DNA from: Pagrus major
Lineage: Eukaryota > Chordata > Actinopteri > Spariformes > Sparidae
DNA length: 64,000 bases
Assembly: GCF_040436345.1 (NCBI RefSeq)
Contig: NC_133225.1
Coordinates: 27,012,040-27,076,039, forward strand
Direction of reading: 5' to 3'
A model generated the notes under the pieces. It had not been told where the DNA came from. It was given only the letters and a program-made list of their open reading frames with translations, and ran no database searches. Positions 1-11,956 of the stretch are shown here, piece after piece (the first letter of the stretch is position 1; each line of letters starts with the position of its first letter). The translations under genes and the position numbers were made by a program.

Positions 1-565
1 AGTGTCCAACCTAGACCTATATGAGAATGTGCTCCTGAAGTCATGTGGGCAACTTCGAACTGCAGCACTTTCCTAACCTAAAGAGAACGTTTTATGAACA
101 TCCCCAATGTTCTTTAAGGGTTCAGGACATTTGTCACGTTTAGAGAACTTTTACAGAATGTTACAGAAGGTCCCCAGAACGTCCCCCCATATGTGAATGG
201 ACCTCTTGCAGCCCACCTTCAGTCCCTTCACACTCACTCTTTGGGAATCACAGGTGTACACCATTAACTCTGTATTCAGTCCTGTGGTTTACAATGTCTA
301 CTGCAAGCATTTACTATATATTTACATTTAGACATGCCATTGCCAACTGTAACTGCTGCACATATTTTATATCTTAGTATTAATTTCTGTTTCTTTATAT
401 TGTATTTATATATCTCTAATACATTTGTGTATAACTGGAATTCACGGCTCATTAGATGATAAACTGATGCAATATTTTGTTGCCTCTGTACTTGTACCCT
501 GTGTACTGTGTACTCTAGTCTAATAACTCACTAAATTCCCTGTCTTTCTGTTTTGTCACATGCAG
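1..565. other. AT-rich flank with no recognised gene
   Basis: No exon-like open frame or repeat with a clear identity was found here. The last bases form a plausible 3' splice site (pyrimidine-rich run, then tgcag ending at 565) in front of the first coding exon of the twin-CCHC gene, so the segment is probably intron or 5' flank of that gene. A 5' non-coding exon could lie here or beyond the window edge. Confidence 0.4.
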
Positions 566-567
566 AA

Positions 568-2223
568 ATGGCTGACAAGGCAAAGGCTGAGAGGGAGCTG
601 CGAGCCTTAAAAAAGGAGGAGGTCCGGAAGTGGCGAGAGGACAGGAGGTCCTACAGACCTCCGCCTGAATTCAAATTTCAGAACCCCTTTTGGCCTCCTG
701 TCCTGAGAAGGGGAAGAAAAGGAGGAAAAAGTTAGTAATAGTTATTTAAAACACAAATCACATAAACAACCAGTTTGACACACTCACGTAAAGAATATTG
801 TGGCACTTTATTACTCTGCGAATACAAAACAAAATGAAAAAATTTCAAATGACACCCTGATTACCAAAATACTTACCTCAAAATCTCTCGAAAATCACCC
901 CTAATTTAATAATAACATTCTACTATTTTCTAAAAAGCAGTTAATAAAATAATAATAATAAATAACAGGAAACATCCAACTGGTTTCTCTTGAACTTCTG
1001 CTGATTATGCCATTTCAATTCCCAACTTGTTTCTGTCTAACTTCACCTCAGCAGGCCCCGGAATTGATGTGAATTGTTGTCCAACTAGTTTTTGCCCAAC
1101 TTCTGCAGGTCAGCAAACTGAAGTACATTTTGAACCATTTACATTTCCCCCCTTTACTGTTATCTCAGCAGGTCAGTCCAACTTCAGAATCATTTTATTA
1201 AATGACACTTTTTTATAGTTGTCGATCAAAAATTTGTAATGCCTGGCAAATACAACTTCATAATCAAGAATCAATTATTCCAAAGTTGGACCAACTGAAG
1301 TTGGGCATAAACTAGTCTGGAATTAAACTGCAACAGTTCACTTCAAATTAGTGGCCTGCTGAGAGTAAGTTTAAAAACTCGTTGGGAATTAAAATGGCAT
1401 GATCGGCAGAAGTTAAGCAGAAACCAGTTGGAAGTTTAATGGAAGTGTATCACAGAAAATACCAGTTAGGTACTTATTAACAGCTTGTTGGAAAATAGCA
1501 TTATTAAATATCATTGGTTCCATTTGCTGTTGTTTTACACATATATACACTTGTATTGATACATCTGATGTTTAATAAACGTTTGTGGTTTTTTTCTGTG
1601 TAGGTTCATCCAGAACACCTGGCCCCAGGGAGGCTTTTGTGCCCAAGACCCCCCACCCCCCGATCACTGCTGCTCCTGCCTCTCAGAACCCCAAGCCGCG
1701 GACCGCCAGGGGCACCAGCACTTCCCAAATGTGCAACGCTTGTGGCAAACCCACTTCTGTCTTTGGACACTTTGTCTATAAGAACAAAACTTTTTGCGAG
1801 GCCACATCCAGTGAGCTCACCCTGGAGGACTGGATGAAGCAAAATGTGCCCAAGACAACCCGCTGGAGGTGGAAGGTGAAGCAGAAGGCCACTGAAGACG
1901 GGGTCGTCCAACCCAGAAAAGAACGGACATGCAGCCTCTGCAAAAAGAGGATGCTGAGGGAGATGGGCCACAGCATCCATATAAAGACAAGGAAGACTTT
2001 TTGCGAGGCCACCGACTCCTTTGGGAGGACGGTGGAGGAGTGGCTCACTGAGATCCGCAAGGGGATCACCACAGCAGATCTGAAGCAACAAAATTTGGAA
2101 AGATGGGGCCAGTATAAATACAAGCCGGATGTACGTGTTAGGTACAACCAGAAGAGGAGGGAGAAGAGGGCGGAGGAGGCAGCAGTGAAGAAGAAGAAGA
2201 AGAAGAAAGAGCAGGAGATGTGA
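568..2223 (+). CDS. Two-exon gene for a basic protein with two CCHC-type putative zinc-binding repeats
   Basis: I do not recognise this gene by name. Coding exons are 568-730 (the exon itself begins at 566) and 1604-2223. Exon 1 ends in phase 1 at a gttagt donor and exon 2 starts after tgtgtag, so the join keeps frame and gives 260 residues. The N-terminus (residues 1-30) is a charged, probably helical stretch, followed by a basic patch RRGRKGGK and a Pro-rich linker. Two related modules follow: C98-x2-C101-x8-H110-x8-C119 and C164-x2-C167-x9-H177-x10-C188. Each ends in FCEAT and is followed by an acidic segment with a conserved EDW/EEW. The C-terminus is Lys-rich and looks like a nuclear localisation signal. 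Poly(A) signal aataaa lies near 2439. Zinc binding, nuclear location and possible transposon ancestry are inferences. The start codon at 568 is the first Met after the acceptor; an upstream coding exon cannot be excluded. Confidence 0.62.
965..1440. mobile_element. Foldback (MITE-like) inverted repeat inside the intron of the twin-CCHC gene
   Basis: The left arm (about 974-1058) and right arm (about 1352-1436) are imperfect reverse complements over about 85 bp; both carry, in the same relative order, ccaactggtttct, an attcccaac block and a cagcaggcc block. A second inner pair of inverted segments (about 1079-1110 and 1285-1320) shares cccaactt and the ctagt core. No transposase is encoded. 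This is the architecture of a non-autonomous foldback/MITE element. Family and target-site duplication were not determined. Confidence 0.62.
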
Positions 2224-2433
2224 AAAAGCATTGTTCATATTCTGTATATAGTTTGTTGTTGTATATTGTTCTGCTCTTGTAGAGTACATAGTTTGTTTTT
2301 TGCAGTTGGGTTTTACTCTTGTTTTAGAACTTGCATGTACAGTATACTGTTTTGCTCTCGTAGTTTGTATATAGTCTGATGTGTGTTTGTCGTTTTGCTT
2401 TGTGTTATATATTTCACATTTTATGCGTGAAAT

Positions 2434-2445
2434 TGTCAATAAAAG
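2434..2445 (+). terminator. Poly(A) signal of the twin-CCHC gene
   Basis: A canonical aataaa lies about 215 bp after the stop codon at 2223, within a T-rich 3' region. It is the first good signal on the plus strand and is the likely 3' end of this transcript. Confidence 0.5.
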
Positions 2446-2449
2446 CCTT

Positions 2450-4560
2450 TTTGCGTACCTTGGCTCCTCTCAGACTGCTGTTGTGACTGACTTTTCTGTT
2501 GTCATTATGGGCTTAATGAATATTTGTTTGGTCATAGTCATTTTTACCACCCATGCAAATGCTGTCATTTTTTTTTTCTATTCTGAAATACATTTGCAGA
2601 GGTGTCACATTCTTATAGATATTTCCTACCTGACAGAATGAGCTTTTCTATGTTTTGCTTTAATAGTAGTTGATTCTGATAGATATTTTCTACCTGACAG
2701 ATAAGAGGACCTACATCCTAGATGAGTTAATAAAAACTTAACCAGGTGAGGTAATGGCGTGGTATCTGTGCTATTTTCTGTGTGGATATACTCTGATATC
2801 ACACTATGGTATAAAAAAGAATGGTTTTAATATTCTTAGGTAATGTAACAGTGACAAAAACAGGAGGAGAGAGTGTTGGAGCAATACAAGACAAGTTTAT
2901 ATATTTAGCACCATTCAGACACAAGGCAATACAAAGTGCTTCACCGAGACATAGAAATGCATTAAAATAAGATGTATCTAAGTGCTTCATGAAGGCAGCT
3001 GAGTTTCTTGAAGAGGTCATCTCTCATCCAAGAGGCTTCTTCAGAACATTAAAATAAAATATTAAGACATTTAAAATTGCACTTCAAAAACAATAAAAGC
3101 AAAATAAATAGATACAAATAAAAAATGCATTCTAAAGACAACAAACATAAAAGTAAGCAAATAAAAAGTGACAGATTAAAAATCATTTATGAATCTACTT
3201 ATTTGAAAGCCACAGTGAACGGTAACATCTTGATTTAAATTTTAAACAGGTGGGGATCTTAGATGCTAAGAGCTACTAGACCTTGCTTGGTTTTGAAGTA
3301 AACTGGTCCCAGATGACCTGAGTAAAGTAAATGGGGTGTATTTAGGCCCGGAAACATTGAGTGATTTAAAGACAAGTAATACATTTTTTAAAAATCATCC
3401 TTTGAAAGATCCTCCATTTATGAGCAAGGAATATATCTCCTCCAAAGACCACCACTGTGAGCTCAGAGAGCCTGCAGCTGCGGCTGAGAGGGAAAGGCAG
3501 ACCCTGTATGTGTTTATGTGGCAAAGGCCCTGCCCCCGAGACTGCATGGAGGGCTCAGCTGAAGGGAACCTGTCAGCCTGAGTGGGACAGTTTTAGAGGA
3601 AATGCAGCTGGTTTGGTTACCTGGAGAGCCACCTCTCCATTATTTATAATGATTATGATAAACAAAACATTGCAATGTTTAAATACATCACACACAATGC
3701 CTACTACCATTGAGTAAGTACAACAATTAACATACTGCTTGGACAGCATTCATAATAAAAGCTAATCATATGTAACAGCAACATATATAGGATTCTGATA
3801 AGATTGTTAAGGATATGAATCTGTCATAACAAGAAAATATTTCTAATTATGTATCAAATTATGTTTGTGATAAAAAAAAATTAATTAAAATGTTGAAAAT
3901 GTATTTTAGTCTTTTTTAATTAAACATTTTTTTATTTAGTTTTCATTTTAGTTTCTTAATGAAATGTAACTGAGAATGTGGGACTGCATGTTCGGGTCAT
4001 CTGGGACAGTTATTTAGCCTCCATTCTGGCAACATACAACATACTAGGACAACCTGGGGGCCCAAAGAATGAACTTCTGTAGGAAATGTTTACTTATTTC
4101 CTCTCAAAACATCATCAGAAGTGTCAAAGAGATAATTATTATTTCAAGTTGATCTGCTTATTGTGTCAAAGAAAATACTGAGAGGCTTTAAATGAAAAAT
4201 CAAATTAATCATCAGATTATCTAATTGTCTCTTGCTGTTGCTTGATTTTTGTTTTATTTTTTCAAAATGTAATTCATTTAGTTTCTACGGATTATACATT
4301 TCATTAAACAGCTTTCTGTCCTTGTCATTTTTTCATAATGCTTTACAACAAATGATGTGATGTCGTCTTGTTGTCCTTCATTGTTTTTAGTATTTTATTT
4401 ATTTCTATTTTTGCATTACTTTTTTTCTTCTCTCTCTTTTTCTGTGATTTTGTCTGTTTTATCACCTTTAGTCTTTTTACTTGGAATGACTCATATTGAC
4501 TTTTAGACCAGGCTTCCTTGTGTTTGTCATGACTGTCAAGTGTTTATTCGTTTATTTTGC
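2450..4560. other. AT-rich intergenic segment
   Basis: No coding exon could be supported. The stretch holds one Penelope-like fragment at about 2990-3046 (listed separately); the rest is AT-rich with long A/T runs near 3870-3960 and 4380-4440. Short open frames near 3336-3717 look like chance. Confidence 0.4.
2990..3046 (-). mobile_element. Short Penelope-like element 3'-end fragment
   Basis: Read on the minus strand, this segment contains gaagaagcctcttggatgag followed by a decayed version of the tcttcaagaaactca motif. The same block occurs on the plus strand at 13412-13477, where it follows a Penelope-like coding tail. The match is short and strongly diverged outside the core, so this is only a remnant. 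Confidence 0.5.
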
Positions 4561-5039
4561 CAACGCAGGTTTCCTACCGGTGACCGACAGCCGGATGTTG
4601 ACGTCCTGGAGGGTTGAAAGGTTTCTCTCTCACCTGATTGCGTTTTCAGAGGAGACGACAGCGGCAGGCAGTTAAAGGGACTGTCGCATATTATGTTATT
4701 CTGTCGACTGAAAGGCTTTTGGTGATGTGTCTAACGTCCTGTCAGGACAAAACAGGAGGGTTTCCGTCAAAGTAACACGTTTTAAATTAGCGTGACATAG
4801 TGCTGCATTCAGTCCTGGTAAATCTGACTATCCCAAGTGATGAAAGCTTACTGATCATGTATTCAAATTAAAAATCGAATATCAAGCAATATGTCCGCTT
4901 ACATTATCATTAAGACTTCTATACGTCCATAAGTACACAGCAGAATCTCTTTATTTGCCTTTGACATCATTCTGCTAGGTTAAGTCCGCTGTCATGAAAC
5001 TATTATAAAGATTTCCCCACCGGCCCTGAATGCATCATG

Positions 5040-5232
5040 ATACTTGCTGCGGCTCCTTTAACTCCAATCTCCCGCGTTCCAAGTTAAGCGGAAATAGAAA
5101 GCCGTCTTTTCTCTATTTAAGCGCGCCAACAAAGACTCTCACAACAAGTCTATCTGTACTTTATCACGGCACGGCACGGTAGACCGACCCGCTGTTCTGT
5201 CTCTCCATCGTCCTTCCTATTATCCTGACATA
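5040..5232 (+). promoter_or_regulatory. nasp: nasp promoter and 5' UTR
   Basis: Just upstream of the nasp start codon are a CCAAT box (5064-5068), a tctcccgcg motif (5069-5077), a weak TATA-like ctatttaag (5113-5121) and gcgcgccaac (5121-5130). The reverse complement of the last contains TTGGCGC, a good E2F core. The transcription start is probably near 5140-5160. E2F-type control would fit a histone chaperone needed in S phase; that is inference from the motifs and known NASP biology. Confidence 0.55.
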
Positions 5233-6816
5233 ATGCCAGAGGAAACGTCCACCGCGTCCGGCTCTGGGAGGTAAGACTCGCTTGTAATTTCTCTCTGTAT
5301 AACGTCTGCTGGGGAAACACTGCTAGCTAGCCTGTAGCTACCGAGTTGACGACCTTGCGTGGTTATTACCGACCGCATGACCTATAGGTTTCCACACTTG
5401 GTCAATGACAGTGACTATGAAAGTAATGGGATGGTTAGCTCACAGTGCCTGGTGGTGCCTGCCGGCTCTGCTAACAAACATTGTCACCCCCCAACTGCTA
5501 GGCTAGTATGCTAACAGCCATACGATGCTAACAACAATAAGACGAGGCGAACAGCTTGAACTATGAGAGTCGACAGTGAAAGTTAGGTGTGTCGACTGTG
5601 GTTATGACTCAGAGTGAGCTCAGAGAGTTTGTGTTGGCTTTCTGAACTCAAGTTTGAACTGTGACTGTTTCAGTGCGGAGGAGAAGCCGTGCTCATCATC
5701 GTCAGCTGCCGCGGCAGACAGGTGAGTGTCCGGACAGACAACACAGCTGCATCTGTCGCGTTTGTCATTCAGCGGTGACCAAACGTGCATGTGGTTTTTT
5801 TGTCTTACCTGCAGCTCTGTTGATGTCATGGAGGAGGCTAAGAAACTGATCGGCACAGGGAACAAGCATCTAGTGATGGGAGATGTTGTTTCTGCCGTCG
5901 GTGTCTTCCAGGACGCCTGCAGTATGTTGTGAGTATCTGAGGATATACAGGAAACAATATTCACTGTTGATATTGATGCTTCATCATGTTATCAAGCTGC
6001 AGTATTCTCAATTTCTCTTGTCTGCAGATCAATCAGTTTGGACTTTTTTATTTTAGTTTCACTTGGTTGTTTAGTCTCTAACATCTGAATTTTTGCAATT
6101 TGTGAATATTTGTCTCCTAAAACAATGCAACACATTTCATTTGACTTTTATTGCATATCCATGCGCATGCACATTTGCACCCATATCCTTAAATAATTTT
6201 GAGTAGTGTCTGTTTTGACTTTTGTATTGCGTTTTTATTTAAAAATGTGTTGGAATTGTGTCTCGGCTCGTTACTGCATTCCTACGTTTAATCTAATCAA
6301 CACTTGTGATGTCTGTCTGCCAGGGCCGAAAGGTACGGGGACACTGCAGATGAGTGTGGCGAGGCCTTCTTCCTCTGTGGGAAGTCCCTGCTGGAGCTTG
6401 CCAGGTTGAGTTCATTTAATTACTCACATTTTAAGTTGTATTGCCTGTTGGGTGGTGTTACCGTAAGAGTGACACAAAGCTGATGATTCATCACTTTGTT
6501 TAATAGTCTGAATTGATATTTTTATAATGCTATTATATTTCAATAATTTCTCTGTGTTGATACAAGAGTACTAGCTACGTTTTCTCAATCTCCTCTCCAA
6601 CAGCGAGTTGACACAGTCCGCTGTAGAGCACAGATAGCTCCAACTCTTAACAGTCTGTTAACATTTAGTACACGATCCTTGTTCCATTTCTCTATCTCCA
6701 TCTATAAATATCTAAAATGTGATATGTAATGTTGTCAATTTATTCTCCATGGACTTGAATATAGTGACAACACTACTTTTATGATGATTTTGGGGGGGCT
6801 CCCACAGGTCATGGAA

Positions 6817-6857
<41 letters not shown>

Positions 6858-9800
6858 AAGATTGTGAATTTGAGAGGGAAAATAATCAAGGCCTTTTTTT
6901 TTTTTTAAAGTTTTGGAAAATGGACATGGGTTATTGAAAGTGAGGGTGAATTATGTATTGTTCAAAATGTAATGTTAGTAAATAGGCTGCTGTATTCATG
7001 TGTCTCAGGGCAGTTTCCTGCCATCTCTAACACAATTATGAAGCATTCATATTTTCAAGCCTCTGTTTTTAATAGTCTGAGCTTCAGTAGAGTCTGCTAG
7101 TTCTCATTTATAAAAAACTATCAGGGTTTTAACAGTACTTGAACTGTTTCTCAAACTATGTCCTTTTTGACTTTGAGGGACATGGGTCTGGATAGTCCTC
7201 AAAGTCATCCTTGAATTTAATGCTTAACAAGGGGTGGGAACTGAGTTCTGTTCCTTACTTCAGAGTGAGTTTTTCAGCTTGACCCTTTTTTTCCCTTCCC
7301 CTGTTAGCAGTACCTTTTTTGTTTACTTTGGCTGTTCTGGTCTTTTGTGTGTGTGTTGGGTAGGATGGAGAACAGTGTCCTTGGTAATGCCCTGGAGGGA
7401 GTCCCAGAAGAATCTGAGGAAGAGGAGCAGCCAAACGACTCCAATATTGAGAGTGCCAACAATCTTGATGGTCAGTATTAAGTGTTTCTATCATCGCAAA
7501 AGCATTTCCCCTTAAAGGAACAGGATCACAAGTGATTTCAGATGGATATTGTTGGATTTTTTTGTCTCAAAATGAACTTAGTTTGTGTAAAAATGTTTTT
7601 GATTTTCATTCCAAACAAGGAAAATTAGGAAACGTTTGGTTAAGTCAGGGGCATCTCTCTGTCTCACATGCGCTCGGGTATTTTAAGTTGCATGTATTTT
7701 CTTAAATCTCAGTTCTGGTAAAACACAGGACTTCTCATGTAAATAAGACAAGTCAGACTTGCACATGTCTGGAGCAGGTAAGAAGCTAAACAGCACTTTG
7801 GTGTTGGTGTCCATGTTTTTCCATCACTTTTGGCTCAAATGCAAGAAGGTTGAGTTTTCCTGCCATTTCCAGTCATGTACAAATGCAGTATTGTAGTGAA
7901 TTCTTCTAACAAAATGAGTTGTGAGCTTTCAGGCAAGTGTTTGTCACAGATCAACTGAACATGTTTCAAAGATGCACTCTAATGTGAGTCATTTTTTCAA
8001 ATGCCACTGTGGTGCAGAAAAAACTAGAGATGAGCTACGAAAGCAGGTGTATGATGCAATGGCAGAGGAAGAAAAGACTGAGGCGGGCAAGCTGAAGTCT
8101 GAGGATGGAAAGGAAAACGGTGTGGCCAAGTCCCCAGTTAAACATGTGAATGGATCAGAGGAACCTTCAAGTTCAGTCCAGATAGCTCATGTGAACGGAG
8201 ATGAGAAGAGCCCAGGTGCTCCTGTGAACGGTGTCGAGGAAAGTACGACTCCTGGAAAAGAAACTGTGAATGAGGAGAAGATGGAGGCAAAGCAAGAGGA
8301 ATCAAAGAAGGATGCTGAACAGGATGATGAAGAACCTGAGGGCAGTTAATCTTTGGATTCAGAACAGTTTGTGTGCATGGGCGGAGCACAAGCTTGATAT
8401 TTCTTGACATAAAACAGGCCAGTTCACAGGTGTTTAAAAAAGGTGACGGGAAAAGCACCAGAGAAAGAGCTTACTGCACTTCAGGGGAAATATTTCTCTT
8501 ATGCAAATTTGCTTTCTGCGTGACACTGTAGAAAAATGATATCTAGCCCTGTATAATTACTGTTCTGTTGCTTCAACAGATGATGACGATGATGATGACG
8601 ACGATGATGATGATGATGGAGAGACAAATGGACAGGATAAGGTGAGTTCTTGTTCATGTGACTCTATCTGACATAATTGTTGATTTTTGATGTATGCCTT
8701 CCTCACCTTTCAGGAAGAGGAGGAAGTTGGGAATTTGCAGTTGGCGTGGGAGATGCTGGAGGTGGCTAAAGTAATCTACAAAAGGTAAGTTCAACAACGG
8801 CACAAAAGCAAGCCTGTTGGCAGTTAAGAAGTTGTTAGATTTAGACTGGGCACAAGTTCAAGCAGGTCAGGTCACCTTATAAAAATACAGGGTAGGTAAA
8901 ATTTATCATTTAATATCTTACTCGTTCCCACAGACAAGAAGGCAAAGACAACCAGCTGATGGCAGCCCAGACATATCTGAAACTCGGAGAAGTCAGTGCT
9001 GAATCAGGTAGGTTTCATACAGCACACTGAATTTCCAGGATTGAAAAGTCTCGTCTGAGATGTCCGTGGTGAACCTGCCCAGGTTGTGTGTGTTTTTGGC
9101 TTTGTCAACATCGCTATTTACTTCACTGAATAATGCGTGTTGCATGGCCGTGTTTTGCAATTTCTTTTTATAAATAGTTTTGGGTGTGTGGCTGAAAACA
9201 TACACTTGGGGTCCCTAGCAATTTTTGAAAGTGGTATTGAGTCCCACGCGTTCCCTTCCCCAGGTAACTATCCCCAGGCACTGGAAGACTTCCAGGAGTG
9301 TCTTTCCCTGCAGCTGAAGCATCTTCCTCCCCACAGTCGTCTGCTGGCAGAGACCCACTATCACGTAGCCACCACACTGTGCTACATGGATCAGTATAGC
9401 CAGGCCATCCAGCACTACAACAGCTCCATAAAGGTCATCGAGGCCCGTCTGGGTAGGTTTTCCCCCTCTGAAGATGAGCATAAATAAAGTAACTGGTACA
9501 TGGTGTGGCGGGCATCACCTGCACTGTTTGATGTACTAATCAATCATTGTTGGCGTAAAGCTATGTTGCAGGAGGTGATCGCTGCAGCAGAAGGAGCAGA
9601 TGGGGCAGCAGAAGAGAAAATCGAGATGGAGGAGCTGAAGCAGCTTCTGCCTGACATCAGAGAAAAGGTGGAGGATGCCAAGGAAAGCCAGAGAACAGGC
9701 AGCGCTGCCTCCCAGGCCATCCAGCAGACACTAGTGCGTAAACTGTTATCGTGTCAAAATCATCACAGAAAATGTAGATTTGTGTATCTTGGTATTTAAG

Positions 9801-11534
9801 TTTCCAGTTTAAAAATGCACCTGGAAGTTTTTTGGGTAACTGACTGACCTCTTGCAGGGTGGAGCCTCAACCTCATCAGCATTCCTGTGTGAAAATGGGG
9901 GCCCTTCGTCGTCTTCAGCTTTTACAACAGCCAGCCAAGTAAAGGCAGTATTTGTGCACATCTTAAAACTCTGTCCTAAATACAAACACATTAGTAACAC
10001 GCATTAATGCCACAACACATCTCAAACCTTTCCATTTCAGATCCCAGTTAAATCCTCTGACAGTGCCTCGTCTTCCAAAGCAGCCTCAGACATCTCTCAC
10101 CTCGTCAGGAAAAAGGTGAGGCCCACTGATCTCTGCCTGCCATGTTTTTTCTTTGATTGTTCAGACCACAGAATGGAGCCAATAATTCAATTGATCACGA
10201 AGTAAAAACCTTCACTGAAGCTATAATCATTATATTGAAGCTGGTCATGTGCCACTCACTTTGTTGCAAGGTCTGTGTGTGTGTGTGACTGCATTGGTTG
10301 TTGGGATGTTGCGTCTTTCTGAGCATGTCAGTCTTTAGCTTGTGTGTTGTGGTTTGAAGTGACTGCTGTTGTTCATCTTACTGTAGTTGTGGTGTGTGAG
10401 TGTAGGTGGTTGTGGTGCTGCTTAATGCTATAATTTATGGTTTTATTGGCTTATCTGTGTGCATGATGCAGGTGTGCTTGACCTTGACATTAGTGATGGC
10501 TCCTTGGCGTCAAAATTTCGGTTCCAGTTTCCCTCTAAATGTCAACCTTTTTTGTTAAAGGTTGTTTGCATTGTTGTGCACAGAAGCGTTCAGTCTTCTC
10601 TTCCCCTCCCTTTGTCCTGGTTTTATGTTTCTACACAGAGGAAACCAGAGGAGGAGAGCCCAGTAAAGGACACTGATGCTAAACAAGCGAAACAGGAAGC
10701 CTCAGTTAATGGCAGCGGTGACTCTAGTGCCAGCAACGGCAATGGAGTCGAGGAGGGAAAATCACAGGAGGCGAGTGATAGGCTTCTGTCCTACGTACTC
10801 CAGAGAGATTGAGATGGAGGGGAACATGTAGTAGTTGGTACTTGCATGTGGTTTCTGGTGGAGATCCAGGTGTCTTAATCCGGATTCAGAAGCTGTAAGC
10901 TATCTGTAAAGGCTGAAATGTTGCAATCTGAATGAATGCAGGAAATTCACCTCCTTTTTTTTTCTTTTTTTTTTTTTTTAAATTGTAATCACTCAAAACC
11001 ACTTCTAAGGAAGCCTGGAAGAATCCTGTGTAATGTAATGCTTTAAGTCATCTGGGTTCTTGTGCTGATACTATGAGTCTGTGGCTACTGACCGTCCAGA
11101 CTCAAGATATAAAGTTGACAGACTTGACAGTGTTTTTTGTTTTGCTTTTAAATCACTGCTTCAAAATTCTCCTTGAGGTGGCTTTTATCTGTATGAAGCA
11201 AACGGGAGTGTTCATTCAGAGCTTCTAACTAGACATACAGCATCAGCTGTTACTGTGGTTAAAGTACAAAGCACATTGTCTATTTGCACTGATCAAAAAG
11301 TTCATATCTGTCTAAATGTTTCTTTCTACAGTTATATTTGTAGATGAAACTGCAGCAGAGGGCACTCTTTAAAAGAGCCATCGGAGACAAACCAGCCATC
11401 TGAAAACTCTTCCCAAGACCATAGAGATATGCAAGCAGCATGTTTGTGAGCCTTCTCCTGCTGTTGACTTAATTTTGTTTCTTTCTTCCCTGTAGCCTGC
11501 CAGCCAGTCATCCCATGTCAAGTCTTCAGCGTGA
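5233..11534 (+). CDS. nasp: Nuclear autoantigenic sperm protein (histone H3/H4 chaperone)
   Basis: NASP binds histone H3 and H3-H4, keeps a soluble histone reserve and feeds chromatin assembly in the nucleus. Fifteen coding exons: 5233-5270, 5674-5721, 5815-5928, 6324-6404, 7364-7470, 8018-8344, 8580-8641, 8714-8784, 8934-9007, 9264-9452, 9561-9733, 9858-9938, 10041-10115, 10639-10770 and 11496-11534. Phases match at every junction, giving 1611 nt and 536 residues. The SHNi-TPR fold is visible: TPR1 in exons 3-4 (residues 29-93), an acidic interruption in exons 5-7 (94-259) with a run of 13 Asp, then later TPRs in exons 8-10 (260-370) with [20 protein letters not shown]. Exon 11 is coiled coil, and VRKKRKPEEE across exons 13/14 is the conserved nuclear localisation signal. 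The family is certain. Weak points are the gttaat donor at 8345, the atypical acceptor before 9561 and a GC donor at 10771. Confidence 0.95.
6821..6856. repeat. Poly(T) run in nasp intron 4
   Basis: A homopolymer of 36 T bases lies in the intron between nasp exons 4 and 5, with a shorter T run at about 6894-6906. On the minus strand it resembles the A tail of a retroposed sequence, but no recognisable retroposon body is attached. Confidence 0.85.
10771..11495 (+). other. nasp: Probable GC-AG last intron of nasp
   Basis: Exon 14 ends in CAGGAG and is followed by gcgagtg; no GT donor with a good consensus lies nearby. The acceptor is ctttcttccctgtag at 11495. Both ends are phase 0, and splicing gives a C-terminus [12 protein letters not shown]. 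Reading through instead adds 13 residues ([13 protein letters not shown]) and stops, so retention would make a different tail. Confidence 0.7.
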
Positions 11535-11668
11535 CATCCTCATCTTTCCTGATCTACAAAACCAGCACAGCATGCCTATCAGCCCCTCCACCTCCAACAC
11601 TTTGTTTCTGTAAATAAGATCCATTTTCATAGACTTGTCTGTCCAGTTTTGTATACTTGTAGTAAAAG

Positions 11669-11674
11669 AATAAA
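11669..11674 (+). terminator. nasp: nasp poly(A) signal
   Basis: aataaa lies 135 bp after the nasp stop codon, followed by a T/G-rich stretch, as expected of a cleavage site near 11690. Confidence 0.75.
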
Positions 11675-11699
11675 AAATTTGCAGATGTAAGTTTGTATC

Positions 11700-11956
11700 A
11701 TGAGATTCTTTAGACTTTCAGGGAACTTGACAAAAACACTAGTTGCTGTTTAGAAGAAATGAAACATGCATTGACAGTTTGGCAGCAACAAAGTATTGTT
11801 TTTATATTAAATCTGTTTAGACTTATACAAATGACACATTCTTAGTGGTTCGAAAAATTATCATTTTGTTTTTTTTTTGTTTTTTTTTTTCACTGGTTTC
11901 ATATGAAATGTGAGTATCTGCATATTTCAACCACAACAAAAGAAAAGTAAATGCCT
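11700..11956. other. Short spacer between the convergent nasp and ccdc17 3' ends
   Basis: About 260 bp of AT-rich DNA with T runs near 11870-11890 separates the plus-strand poly(A) signal of nasp from the minus-strand poly(A) signal of ccdc17. Nothing else was seen. Confidence 0.6.

Noticed and set aside
1606..2439. Long minus-strand open frames opposite exon 2 of the twin-CCHC gene
   Set aside because: They mirror the plus-strand coding exon, contain Leu/Phe runs made by the Lys-rich tail, and have no splice context.
7921..8017. Upstream extension of nasp exon 6
   Set aside because: The open frame extends left, but the phase-1 junction from exon 5 and the gtgcag acceptor place the exon start at 8018.
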